Assembly: GCA_900555125.1 (NCBI GenBank) | Contig: USKH01000041.1 | Location: 1 to 8,626 of the forward strand | Reading direction: 5' to 3' | Source: an uncultured Clostridium sp. | GTDB taxonomy: Bacteria > Bacillota > Clostridia > Christensenellales > Pumilibacteraceae | DNA: 8,626 bases | Part shown: positions 1-6,363 of the stretch, piece by piece | Numbering within the stretch: the stretch's first letter is position 1 | Layout: each line of letters starts with the position of its first letter | Notes under the pieces: generated by a model | Told to the model about the DNA's origin: nothing | The model's database searches: none | Seen by the model: only the letters and a program-made list of their open reading frames with translations | Program-made: the position numbers and the translations under genes

Positions 1-30
1 GGGAAGTCTTGTAAATTTTTACGCTACTTC

Positions 31-36
31 GGAGGA
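31..36 (+). promoter_or_regulatory. Ribosome binding site of glgP
   Basis: GGAGGA lies 4 nt before the ATG at 41 and matches the anti-Shine-Dalgarno sequence well. It fixes the glgP start. The 30 bases before it hold no promoter I can support, so the transcript may begin outside the window. Confidence 0.85.
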
Positions 37-40
37 AACA

Positions 41-2452
41 ATGGATTTTACCGCAACGTCGCTTAAAGACGCGATAACCGATAAACTCACAAAATATTAT
101 GCGACGACGTATAACAACGCAACGCCTCTCATTATGTATAAGGCGGTTGCGCTTGTTCTTCGTGACATATTACTAAAAAAGAAACAGGAATTCAACCAGA
201 GTGTCCGCAAAAAGGGCAGTAAAAGAGTTTACTACCTTTGTATGGAATTTCTTATAGGAAGAAGTCTTAAAAACAATCTATATAATCTCGGTCTTACGAA
301 AGTCGTGCAGGAAGCTATTTCCGATACGGGCATAACTCTCGATCAGTTGTATGATATGGAAGCCGACGCAGGACTGGGAAACGGCGGATTAGGCCGTCTT
401 GCCGCGTGCTTTATGGACAGCCTGGCTTCCGGCAACTATCCCGCAATGGGCTTTTCCATACGCTACGACTATGGCTTTTTCAAGCAGAAAATAGTAGATA
501 ATCAACAGGTTGAACTGCCCGATATGTGGCTGGATACCGGCGAAGTCTGGATGATGCCGCGTTCGGACAAAAGTTTTGTCGTAAAGCTTGGCGGAACTCT
601 GGAAGAACGTTGGGATGAGAAGGGCTTGCATGTCGAGCAGAAGAACGCCTCGATTGTCGAAGCAATCCCCTATGACGTAATGGTCAGCGGCTATGACAGC
701 AAGGGAGTAAGCGTGCTTCGCTTGTGGCGAGCAACCGGCGTAAACGACTTCGACATGAAATCGTTCACCCAGGGCGATTATATGAATGCTATGCGCGCCG
801 AATCGGAAGCCGAAATTATCTCCAAAGTGCTTTATCCTTCCGATGAGCATTATGCAGGCAAACAACTTCGTCTGTCACAACAGTACTTTCTGGTCAGTGC
901 AAGCTTGCAGTCGATAATAAAAGACCACTTAAAGGTATATCATACGCTTGACAATCTTGCGGACAAAGTGGCTATTCATATAAACGACACGCACCCTGCG
1001 CTTGCCGTTCCCGAACTTATGCGCCTTCTTCTCGACGAATACGGATATTCGTGGGAACAGGCATGGCATATGACGGTAAACACCATCGCATACACGAATC
1101 ACACGGTTATGGCGGAAGCTCTCGAAAAATGGAACGAAGATTTGTTCAGGATCAAGCTGCCGCGTATATACCAGATAGTAAAGGAAATAGACGCGCGTTT
1201 TATGGGTGAACACAAAGATGTCGAACCCGACAAACTGCGCTCTATGTGCGTAATCGGCAACGGACAGATCCGCATGGCAAACCTTTGTGTAATAGGGTCG
1301 CACAGCATAAACGGTGTTTCGGCGCTGCATTCGGAAATAATAAAGGACAGTGTTTTCCACGACTTTTACACCATTCTGCCCGAACGTTTTACAAACGTAA
1401 CCAACGGAATAGCGCACAGAAGATGGCTTAATCAGTCCAATCCTTGCCTCGCTTCGCTTATCACCGATCTTATAGGAACCGGATATATAAAGGACGCGTC
1501 CAAACTTATCGGGCTGAAAAAATATACGGACGATAAACAGGTGCTTCAAAAACTTGACGAAATAAAGCTTGCCAACAAACATGACTTCGCAAAGTATATC
1601 ACCGATTATTCGGGCTTTAAGCTCAATCCGGAGTCCCGTTTCGACGTTCAGATAAAACGTTTACACGAATATAAACGTCAGTTGCTCAACGTTTTGAAGA
1701 TAATCAAGTACTATCTCGACATTAAAGACAACCCGAATGTCGATTTTACGCCCAAAACATTTATTTTCGGAGCAAAAGCCGCCGGCGGATATTATCACGC
1801 GAAACGTATAATTTCGCTGATAAACTGCCTGTCGGCGCAAATTCAGAAAGAACCTGCGGTAAAGGAAAAACTGGACGTCATGTTCCTTGAAAACTACAAT
1901 GTCACCAATGCCGAACATCTGATTCCCGCCAGCGAAGTTTCCGAGCAGATTTCTCTTGCCGGAAAAGAAGCGTCCGGAACCAGCAATATGAAATTTATGC
2001 TGAACGGCGCGCTTACTCTCGGCACTATGGACGGAGCAAACGTTGAGATCTGCGAACGCGTCGGAAACGACAACATATTTATTTTCGGGTTGAAAGCCGA
2101 CGAAGTCGAGCGTGAATGGAAGCGCGGCTACAATGCTTCGCTATTGTATTCGTCCAATCCGCAGATAAGAAGAGTGGTGGACGAACTGCGTGTGGGCTTC
2201 AACGGTCAGAGTTTTGCCGACATTGCCGACTATCTTGCGGTCGGGACCAATTACGTTGCCGACCCGTATATGTGCTTGCGCGATTTCGACGACTATCTCC
2301 GCGCATCGAATGAAATTGAAAAAGCATATCTCGACAAGGAAAAGTGGAACAAAATGGCACTCGTCAACATTGCCGAAGCCGGTATATTTGCTGCAGATCG
2401 CTCGATAAGCGACTATGCGCATAACATCTGGCATATCGCGCCGCTTAAATAA
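41..2452 (+). CDS. glgP: Glycogen/starch/alpha-glucan phosphorylase (GT35)
   Basis: This cytosolic, PLP-dependent enzyme removes terminal alpha-1,4-glucose units from glycogen or maltodextrin with phosphate, giving glucose-1-phosphate. The 803-residue product has the usual full length of bacterial family members. Family landmarks are in order: the glycine-rich GLGNGGLGR at 111-119, NVTNGIAHRRWL from N452, RLHEYKRQ near 540-547, and the PLP segment EASGTSNMKFMLNG, in which K651 is the expected Schiff-base lysine. The C-terminal GTMDGANVEI motif follows. Similarity runs from end to end with no visible gap or frameshift. The start is set by the GGAGGA at 31-36. A GH13 hydrolase begins 7 nt after the stop, so the pair is probably cotranscribed and works on the same glucan. 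Sequence alone does not separate glycogen phosphorylase from maltodextrin phosphorylase. The family call is very secure; the preferred substrate is inference. Confidence 0.97.
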   Translation: MDFTATSLKDAITDKLTKYYATTYNNATPLIMYKAVALVLRDILLKKKQEFNQSVRKKGSKRVYYLCMEFLIGRSLKNNLYNLGLTKVVQEAISDTGITLDQLYDMEADAGLGNGGLGRLAACFMDSLASGNYPAMGFSIRYDYGFFKQKIVDNQQVELPDMWLDTGEVWMMPRSDKSFVVKLGGTLEERWDEKGLHVEQKNASIVEAIPYDVMVSGYDSKGVSVLRLWRATGVNDFDMKSFTQGDYMNAMRAESEAEIISKVLYPSDEHYAGKQLRLSQQYFLVSASLQSIIKDHLKVYHTLDNLADKVAIHINDTHPALAVPELMRLLLDEYGYSWEQAWHMTVNTIAYTNHTVMAEALEKWNEDLFRIKLPRIYQIVKEIDARFMGEHKDVEPDKLRSMCVIGNGQIRMANLCVIGSHSINGVSALHSEIIKDSVFHDFYTILPERFTNVTNGIAHRRWLNQSNPCLASLITDLIGTGYIKDASKLIGLKKYTDDKQVLQKLDEIKLANKHDFAKYITDYSGFKLNPESRFDVQIKRLHEYKRQLLNVLKIIKYYLDIKDNPNVDFTPKTFIFGAKAAGGYYHAKRIISLINCLSAQIQKEPAVKEKLDVMFLENYNVTNAEHLIPASEVSEQISLAGKEASGTSNMKFMLNGALTLGTMDGANVEICERVGNDNIFIFGLKADEVEREWKRGYNASLLYSSNPQIRRVVDELRVGFNGQSFADIADYLAVGTNYVADPYMCLRDFDDYLRASNEIEKAYLDKEKWNKMALVNIAEAGIFAADRSISDYAHNIWHIAPLK

Positions 2453-2459
2453 TCGCATA

Positions 2460-4235
2460 ATGTATTTTAATTACGATCCGTTAAACAAACAAGACAAAAG
2501 CGTAACGGGAGCGGTAGAAATATCGCTCCCTTTTACCGTTTCGCTTTGGTCCGAGGCGAATTTTGTCACATTGATGATGAAAAAAGAGGGCGAGCGCGAA
2601 CAGATCGTCGCCTATCCGATGCAAAAAAACGGCAGCCGTTTTTCGGTTGAGCTTTGCATTACGACAACAGGGCTTTACCGCTATTATTTTATCGCGGATG
2701 CAACCGAGTTTTATGCGGGAGCAAACCTTCTTCCGTCCGAAAAAGGCGAGAAGTGGACAATAACCGCATACGAAAAGGCGTATCAAAGTCCCGAATGGCT
2801 GTATGGCGGAATTATCTATCAGATTTTTCCCGACAGATTCGCAATCGGTGGAGAGAGAAAGAAAACAAAACCCGATATGATTTATCGCGACGACTGGGGC
2901 GGCGTTCCTACGTACAAACCGAATGCGGACAATATTGTGGAAAACCGCGATATGTTCGGCGGTAATTTCGACGGAATAGCCCAAAAAATGGACTATCTCG
3001 CGTCGCTGGGAATATCGGTTATATACTTAAATCCGATATTCGAATCATTTTCCAATCATAAATACGATACCGCAAACTACGGTCTTACCGATTCCGATTT
3101 CGGAAGTCTTAAAGATTTTTCGCGGCTTATCGCGAAAGCCGAGCAGAAGGGAATAAAAATCATATTGGACGGCGTGTTTTCACACACGGGCGCGGACAGC
3201 GTTTATTTCAACAAAAACGGCAGATTTTCCGGGGCGGGTGCGTACAATTCGCGGCAAAGTCCCTATTACGACTGGTATAAATTCCGTTCCTATCCCGACG
3301 ATTACGAGTGTTGGTGGGGCGTGAAAATTCTTCCCGACGTCAACGAAAACAACCGATCGTTCAATCAATATATAAACGGCGAGGACGGAATTATCCGCCG
3401 TTATATCGATATGGGCGTTGCCGGATGGAGACTGGACGTTGCCGACGAACTGCCCGACGAGTTTTTGTATTCTTTGACGAAATCGGCAAAATCGGCAAAA
3501 AAAGACGCGCTTGTTCTGGGAGAAGTATGGGAAAACGCCGCAACCAAGTATTCGTACGGATATAAACGAAATTATCTGACGGGAAGGCAGCTCGATTCGG
3601 TTACAAACTATCCTCTCAAAAACGCGATACTCGATTTTGTTTGCGGAGGGAATGCGGACAAGCTGGACAACGTGATCCGCGAACTAATAAACGATTATCC
3701 CGCCCGAGTTTTGCACGCGCTTATGAACGTTATCGACACGCACGATACGCCGCGCGCAATAACGGCTTTCGGCGAATACGATGATATTTCCTCTAAGGAT
3801 AAGCGAAGCGTTGCAAAAATAAAAAATTACGACATTGCTGCAAAAAAGCTGAGGCTTGCCGCCGTTTTACAGTATTTTCTGCCGGGAATTCCCACCGTGT
3901 TTTACGGCGACGAAGCGGGCGAGGACGGATTCGAAGATCCTTTCAACCGACGTTGTTATCCGTGGGGCAAAGAAGACAAATCGCTTGTCGAATTTTACCG
4001 CACGCTCGGCAAAATCAGAAAAGAAAACTATTCTCCGCTCGGTAAAGGCGATTTCAGGCGTTTGCCCGCACCCGAAAAAGTGTTCCGCTTTATAAGGGAA
4101 GAGGGCGAAAACCGACTTGAAATAATCGTAAACGCTTCGGAAAACGACTACGTTTTACAGAGTTTGTCCGTCGATTTGATAAGCGGGAAGAAAAAGGAAA
4201 AAGTCGAAAGCTGCTCGGCTGTCGTTTTAAAGTGA
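2460..4235 (+). CDS. GH13 alpha-amylase-family glucan hydrolase (neopullulanase/alpha-glycosidase type)
   Basis: This is a 591-residue enzyme of the alpha-amylase superfamily. It is predicted to hydrolyse alpha-1,4 (and possibly alpha-1,6) bonds of maltodextrins, glycogen limit dextrins or pullulan-like chains. Residues 1 to about 110 look like the beta-sandwich N-terminal domain of neopullulanase-like enzymes. The barrel starts near Y120 (YQIFPDRF). Conserved regions seen are YLNPIFES (189-196), DGVFSHTG (D237, H242), GWRLDVADE (R324, nucleophile D326), GEVWE (acid/base E355), DTHDT (H428, D429) and GIPTVFYGDEAG (476-487). All catalytic residues are present. Domain C follows. There is no signal peptide, so it should be cytosolic. 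I chose the ATG at 2460 because MYFN resembles the usual family N-terminus; an upstream in-frame ATG at 2415 would overlap glgP. Neither has a good ribosome site, so translational coupling to glgP is likely. Exact specificity is not resolvable. Confidence 0.92.
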   Translation: MYFNYDPLNKQDKSVTGAVEISLPFTVSLWSEANFVTLMMKKEGEREQIVAYPMQKNGSRFSVELCITTTGLYRYYFIADATEFYAGANLLPSEKGEKWTITAYEKAYQSPEWLYGGIIYQIFPDRFAIGGERKKTKPDMIYRDDWGGVPTYKPNADNIVENRDMFGGNFDGIAQKMDYLASLGISVIYLNPIFESFSNHKYDTANYGLTDSDFGSLKDFSRLIAKAEQKGIKIILDGVFSHTGADSVYFNKNGRFSGAGAYNSRQSPYYDWYKFRSYPDDYECWWGVKILPDVNENNRSFNQYINGEDGIIRRYIDMGVAGWRLDVADELPDEFLYSLTKSAKSAKKDALVLGEVWENAATKYSYGYKRNYLTGRQLDSVTNYPLKNAILDFVCGGNADKLDNVIRELINDYPARVLHALMNVIDTHDTPRAITAFGEYDDISSKDKRSVAKIKNYDIAAKKLRLAAVLQYFLPGIPTVFYGDEAGEDGFEDPFNRRCYPWGKEDKSLVEFYRTLGKIRKENYSPLGKGDFRRLPAPEKVFRFIREEGENRLEIIVNASENDYVLQSLSVDLISGKKKEKVESCSAVVLK

Positions 4236-4264
4236 TAATACACTAAAAAATATCGGCAAGCGCG

Positions 4265-4284
4265 CAAAAATCTGTTGATTTTTG
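4265..4284. repeat. Perfect inverted repeat overlapping the lipoprotein promoter -35
   Basis: CAAAAATC (4265-4272) and GATTTTTG (4277-4284) are perfect reverse complements separated by TGTT. The right arm shares TTGATT with the -35 box and is followed by TTTTGC. It could be an operator for the downstream gene, or a weak AT-rich terminator for the glgP operon, which has no other clear terminator. The sequence does not decide between these. Confidence 0.5.
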
Positions 4285-4303
4285 TTTTGCTTTATGTTAT
4301 AAT
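4275..4303 (+). promoter_or_regulatory. Sigma-A type promoter for the LRR lipoprotein gene
   Basis: The -35 box TTGATT (4275-4280) and the perfect -10 box TATAAT (4298-4303) are separated by 17 nt. TG at 4295-4296, one base before the -10, makes it an extended -10. Transcription should start near 4310, giving a leader of about 38 nt. This promoter makes the lipoprotein gene a unit separate from the glucan operon. Confidence 0.8.
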
Positions 4304-4347
4304 GTAACGAGAAAACCAAGAACTTCAATATTAACGGAGTGAAAATT

Positions 4348-5520
4348 ATGAAGAAATTTAAAATGCTTATTGTCGCTTGTCTTGCCGTCTGTGTGGCTTT
4401 TGTCGCAACCGGCTGCTCCAATCACGTAGTCATGAAAAGATACGTAGACGTAGACGAACGCACTCTCGGGTACAGATTGATGGGTGACGGTTCGTTCTAT
4501 CTGTTCAATGATGGCGAAGTTGCCGAAGACTGGCCCGATTATTTTTACGAATCCAGCAACGACGTAGTTGACGGACGTCCTTGGAACGACCGCCTCGGCG
4601 ATATTAAAAAAGTCGTTATCGGCGATAATATTTCCGCTTTGGGCGAATATGCTTTCTACAACGCAGCTTCGCTTAAAGAAGTGGTAATAGGTCGCAACGT
4701 CGAAAGAATCGGCTTAAATGCGTTCAAAAACTGCTACAATCTTTCTTCTATCACCGTAGATAAGGACAATCCCTATTTCTCTACGGAAAACGGCTGCCTT
4801 GTTCAGATCTCCACCGGAAAGCTTATCCGCGCTACCTCGAAATCGGAAATCACCGTTCCTTCGATAGTAACGACGATGGAAGACGGAGCTTTCTACGGAC
4901 TCGGTTCGCTTAAAAAGGTGGACATGTCTCAGTCTTCGCTCACAACCATCAACGACGACGCATTCAGAAACTGCGCTTCGCTTTCTAACGTCGTGCTTCC
5001 CGAAGGACTTAAAACCATCGGCAGTTACGCTTTCTTCAAATGCTCGTCGCTCAGCAGCATCGACCTGCAGGATTGCGATAAACTTTCGACTATCGGCGTA
5101 AGCGCGTTCTATGGTTGCTCGTCGCTCAAAAAGGTTGAATTTGCAAAAGGCGTAACCAAAATCTCTATGCTGGCATTCAGCAGAAGCGGACTCGAACAAA
5201 TACACATTCCCGCAACCAACGCTCGTCTTTCCGTCGGCAGCAACGCATTCTACGAATGTAATAGCCTTGGTAAGGTTTATCTTGCGTCCATGGCACTTGC
5301 CGCCTCGGCGAAAAACTCGGCGGAAGTGGGTTATCTCTTCGCAAATACCTACAAAGCAGAAAAATATAATGTTGTAAGAAATATTAAAATTTATATCGCA
5401 GCCGATCAATTCGATATCGAAAAGCTCGGCGCATACATCGCCAACGGTCAGAACTTCGTTCGCCTCAGCGATAACGAAACGGTTGACGGAATCGAATACG
5501 TCGTTTATAAGGGACTGTAA
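4348..5520 (+). CDS. Surface lipoprotein with BspA-type leucine-rich repeats
   Basis: The 390-residue product begins with two lysines, a hydrophobic stretch and the lipobox ATG-C, with C23 as the expected lipidated cysteine. It should therefore be anchored on the outer face of the membrane. After a linker, residues 100 to about 312 carry around eight BspA-like (LRR_5) repeats starting at AF dipeptides near 102, 125, 181, 205, 228, 253, 276 and 300. Typical units read AFxxCxSLxxVxLP, for example AFYGCSSLKKVEF. The segment NPYFSTENGCLVQ (141-153) is the irregular insert often seen in this family. The C-terminal 75 residues have no repeats I recognise. The ATG at 4348 is preferred over the GTG at 4339 because GGAG (4336-4339) is 8 nt upstream of the ATG. 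Such proteins often mediate adhesion or binding, but the ligand here is unknown. Confidence 0.88.
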   Translation: MKKFKMLIVACLAVCVAFVATGCSNHVVMKRYVDVDERTLGYRLMGDGSFYLFNDGEVAEDWPDYFYESSNDVVDGRPWNDRLGDIKKVVIGDNISALGEYAFYNAASLKEVVIGRNVERIGLNAFKNCYNLSSITVDKDNPYFSTENGCLVQISTGKLIRATSKSEITVPSIVTTMEDGAFYGLGSLKKVDMSQSSLTTINDDAFRNCASLSNVVLPEGLKTIGSYAFFKCSSLSSIDLQDCDKLSTIGVSAFYGCSSLKKVEFAKGVTKISMLAFSRSGLEQIHIPATNARLSVGSNAFYECNSLGKVYLASMALAASAKNSAEVGYLFANTYKAEKYNVVRNIKIYIAADQFDIEKLGAYIANGQNFVRLSDNETVDGIEYVVYKGL

Positions 5521-5556
5521 TTTTCGCTTACTGCGATGAAATAAACAACTCGGAAC

Positions 5557-5604
5557 AAAAAGTGCGCGGTCGCGGATTTCTCGGCTTGCGCGCTTTGTTT
5601 TGAG
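5557..5604 (+). terminator. Probable Rho-independent terminator after the lipoprotein gene
   Basis: GCGCG (5564-5568) can pair with CGCGC (5589-5593), extended by an imperfect A/G-to-T stretch. It is followed by TTTGTTTT. The stem is short and the loop is long (about 20 nt) with some internal pairing potential, so this is a moderate call. It lies 40 nt after the stop codon and just before the broken tRNA gene. Confidence 0.5.
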
Positions 5605-5617
5605 GATTTATAAGCGC

Positions 5618-5656
5618 GTTCGTGTAGCTCAGCAGGATAGAGCGTCGGTTTCCTAA
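5618..5656 (+). pseudogene. 5' half of a disrupted tRNA-Arg(CCU) gene
   Basis: The bases fit a tRNA up to the anticodon loop: acceptor strand GTTCGTG (5618-5624), TA, D-stem GCTC/GAGC (5627-5630 and 5640-5643) around the D-loop, then anticodon-stem strand TCGGT (5645-5649) and loop TTCCTAA with anticodon CCT at 5652-5654. The complementary ACCGA should follow, but GGGTG follows instead. No T-arm or acceptor 3' strand matching CACGAAC appears in the window. The gene is cut at the 3' edge of the anticodon loop, a known target position for tyrosine-recombinase elements. The 3' half is expected at the far end of the element, beyond 8626. Confidence 0.85.
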
Positions 5657-5658
5657 GG
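5651..5658 (+). other. Attachment-site core 1 (host tRNA / element junction)
   Basis: TCCTAAGG spans the anticodon loop of the broken tRNA and the first foreign bases. It is repeated exactly at 6154-6161, and CTCCTAAG lies in the intact tRNA at 6397-6404. Left of it the sequence is tRNA, and right of it is the element end. This is what a left attachment junction should look like. The exact crossover point cannot be placed. Confidence 0.75.
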
Positions 5659-5680
5659 GTGAATTTTAGCCGTGTAAAAC

Positions 5681-5694
5681 CACAAGATGTTGTG
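5681..5694. promoter_or_regulatory. Conserved palindrome, copy 1 (CACAA-N4-TTGTG)
   Basis: CACAAGATGTTGTG has perfect 5-bp arms around GATG and sits 29 nt from the start of the CCTAAG core. The other element end has the same arms at the same offset with a different centre (6184-6197). This copy is followed by TTTTTA, so it could also end a transcript entering from the broken tRNA. A recombination-protein binding site is my preferred inference. Confidence 0.5.
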
Positions 5695-5747
5695 TTTTTA
5701 TCGCTCATCAAAATCAATATATAGAAACAAAATCATTTCGAGTATAG

Positions 5748-5758
5748 TTTTGGCATAG
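5748..5758 (+). repeat. TTTTGGCATAG repeat, integrase arm-type site candidate
   Basis: One exact copy of TTTTGGCATAG lies 96 nt from the start of core 1. The 11 bases just before it (5737-5747, ending GTATAG) look like a decayed second copy, since the matching place in the other element end has two exact tandem copies. Confidence 0.55.
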
Positions 5759-5830
5759 TGTTCAATGCCGACAGTATCTTCCAAGTCATAAAATATCTTC
5801 CGTTTTATGAGTTTTCATTCCTAAAATGGA

Positions 5831-5990
5831 ACAAGCATTTGATTTTTTGGAAGAAGAACATAAGAGAATTTCTCATTTGGGTTGAGATTCGTTGAAGGTC
5901 GTGTTAAAATCTAAACGTGAGTGTATCAAGTTGATTTTTTCTTTAGTGAAAAAGTAGTGCTGGATAACTCCAACCCTTATTTTCAAAACA
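5831..5990. other. Interior of the 503-bp relic, no functional gene seen
   Basis: This AT-rich stretch has no ORF of useful size, no ribosome binding site and no RNA structure I recognise. One frame from 5826 to 5957 is open except for a TGA at 5883 and reads MEQAFDFLEEEHKRISHLG before that stop. It may be the decayed remnant of a small gene or simply chance. Confidence 0.4.
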
Positions 5991-6019
5991 GCATAGTTTT
6001 GGCATAGATTTTGGCATAG
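5991..6019 (+). repeat. Tandem TTTTGGCATAG repeats left of core 2
   Basis: A partial copy (GCATAG, 5991-5996) is followed by exact copies at 5997-6007 and 6009-6019. They lie about 140 nt to the left of core 2, while further exact copies lie about 85-105 nt to its right. Core 2 is therefore flanked on both sides, as in an attP or in the joint of two tandem elements. Confidence 0.6.
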
Positions 6020-6112
6020 AAATTGCTAAAAGATATGAAAATTGATGCTTGAAACATAAAAAACGGGGCAAAATAGACGAAAAATACACACAAAAGTGCG
6101 TGATTTGCAAGA

Positions 6113-6136
6113 AAATTGCCTATTTTAGAGCAATTT
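6113..6136. repeat. Inverted repeat close to attachment core 2
   Basis: AAATTGC (6113-6119) and GCAATTT (6130-6136) are perfect reverse complements 10 nt apart. They lie 18 nt before core 2. Nothing comparable sits before core 1, which is host tRNA. It could be a protein site belonging to the element's right end, or a small hairpin. Confidence 0.4.
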
Positions 6137-6153
6137 GGCGGCTCAGAATCGAC

Positions 6154-6161
6154 TCCTAAGG
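6154..6161 (+). other. Attachment-site core 2 (element/element joint, attP-like)
   Basis: TCCTAAGG repeats core 1 exactly, 503 bp downstream. Unlike core 1 it is not preceded by a tRNA half, and it has TTTTGGCATAG repeats on both sides. That arrangement is expected where the right end of one element meets the left end of the next. Confidence 0.65.
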
Positions 6162-6183
6162 TGCGGATTTAGCCTACAAAAAC

Positions 6184-6197
6184 CACAATATATTGTG
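6184..6197. promoter_or_regulatory. Conserved palindrome, copy 2 (CACAATATATTGTG)
   Basis: This is a perfect 14-bp palindrome, 29 nt from the start of the core just as in copy 1. The arms are kept while the central four bases differ between copies. That suggests selection on a dyad-binding protein site. The protein is unknown; the integrase or the excisionase-like proteins are candidates. Confidence 0.5.
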
Positions 6198-6239
6198 TTT
6201 CGACGACAATTTTAAGTCAATATATTGTGCTGAGTGGTG

Positions 6240-6261
6240 TTTTGGCATAGTTTTGGCATAG
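6240..6261 (+). repeat. Tandem TTTTGGCATAG pair right of core 2
   Basis: Two exact, directly abutting 11-bp copies lie at 6240-6250 and 6251-6261, about two helical turns in total. Together with 5748-5758 and 5997-6019 they make five exact copies within about 520 bp. They are likely arm-type binding sites for the element's recombinase, but that is inference. Confidence 0.6.
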
Positions 6262-6351
6262 TTTTCAATGCTAAAACTGTCTTTCAGAACATTAAATATC
6301 TTTTGTTTGATGAACTTCAAACCATTGATTTTTCAGGCAAATTGAGTAAAA

Positions 6352-6357
6352 TATAAT
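6352..6357 (+). promoter_or_regulatory. -10 box of the intact tRNA-Arg gene
   Basis: TATAAT lies 6 nt before the first tRNA base. The best-spaced -35 (17 nt, TTTTTC at 6329-6334) is poor, and the better TTGATT at 6325-6330 is 21 nt away. The promoter lies immediately downstream of the element-end repeat, so if the tRNA is expressed it is from DNA next to or belonging to the element. Confidence 0.5.
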
Positions 6358-6363
6358 GTATCT

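Larger units (their letters stand above)
5652..5830 (+). repeat. Element-end repeat, copy 1
   Basis: This copy starts at the CCTAAGG core and aligns without gaps to 6155-6333, by eye about 60-70% identical. Shared blocks at identical offsets are CCTAAGG (0), TTTAGCC (13), CACAAnnnnTTGTG (29), TCAATATAT (62) and TTTTGGCATAG (96), then TTCAATGC and AAATATCTT. The same spacing with diverged sequence points to two related element ends rather than a recent duplication. Confidence 0.75.
6155..6333 (+). repeat. Element-end repeat, copy 2
   Basis: This is the second copy of the element end, gapless against 5652-5830. Its blocks keep the same offsets from the core. It has the intact tandem TTTTGGCATAG pair and a second CAATATATTG palindrome at 6218-6227. 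It ends about 30 nt before the intact tRNA, and its last part supplies the region upstream of that tRNA. Confidence 0.7.

Noticed and set aside
389..865. A long open frame on the minus strand opposite glgP, and similar ones across 929-1582 and 2141-2458
   Set aside because: They lie fully opposite a well-conserved enzyme gene, lack ribosome sites and show no family motif. They follow from codon bias of the coding strand.
4339..4347. GTG at 4339 as the start of the lipoprotein
   Set aside because: It overlaps the GGAG ribosome site itself; the ATG at 4348 has the correct spacing.
4714..5409. Minus-strand open frame of 231 codons opposite the lipoprotein gene
   Set aside because: It mirrors the repetitive LRR codons, has a cysteine/arginine-rich odd composition and has no start signals. 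It is a shadow of the plus-strand gene.
5820..5824. A further CCTAA as an additional attachment core
   Set aside because: Only five bases match, it falls inside the end repeat without a counterpart in copy 2, and five-base matches are expected by chance.
5737..6261. TTTTGGCATAG repeats as a CRISPR array
   Set aside because: The units are 11 bp, abut directly or lie in irregular clusters, and have no regular spacers or cas genes.
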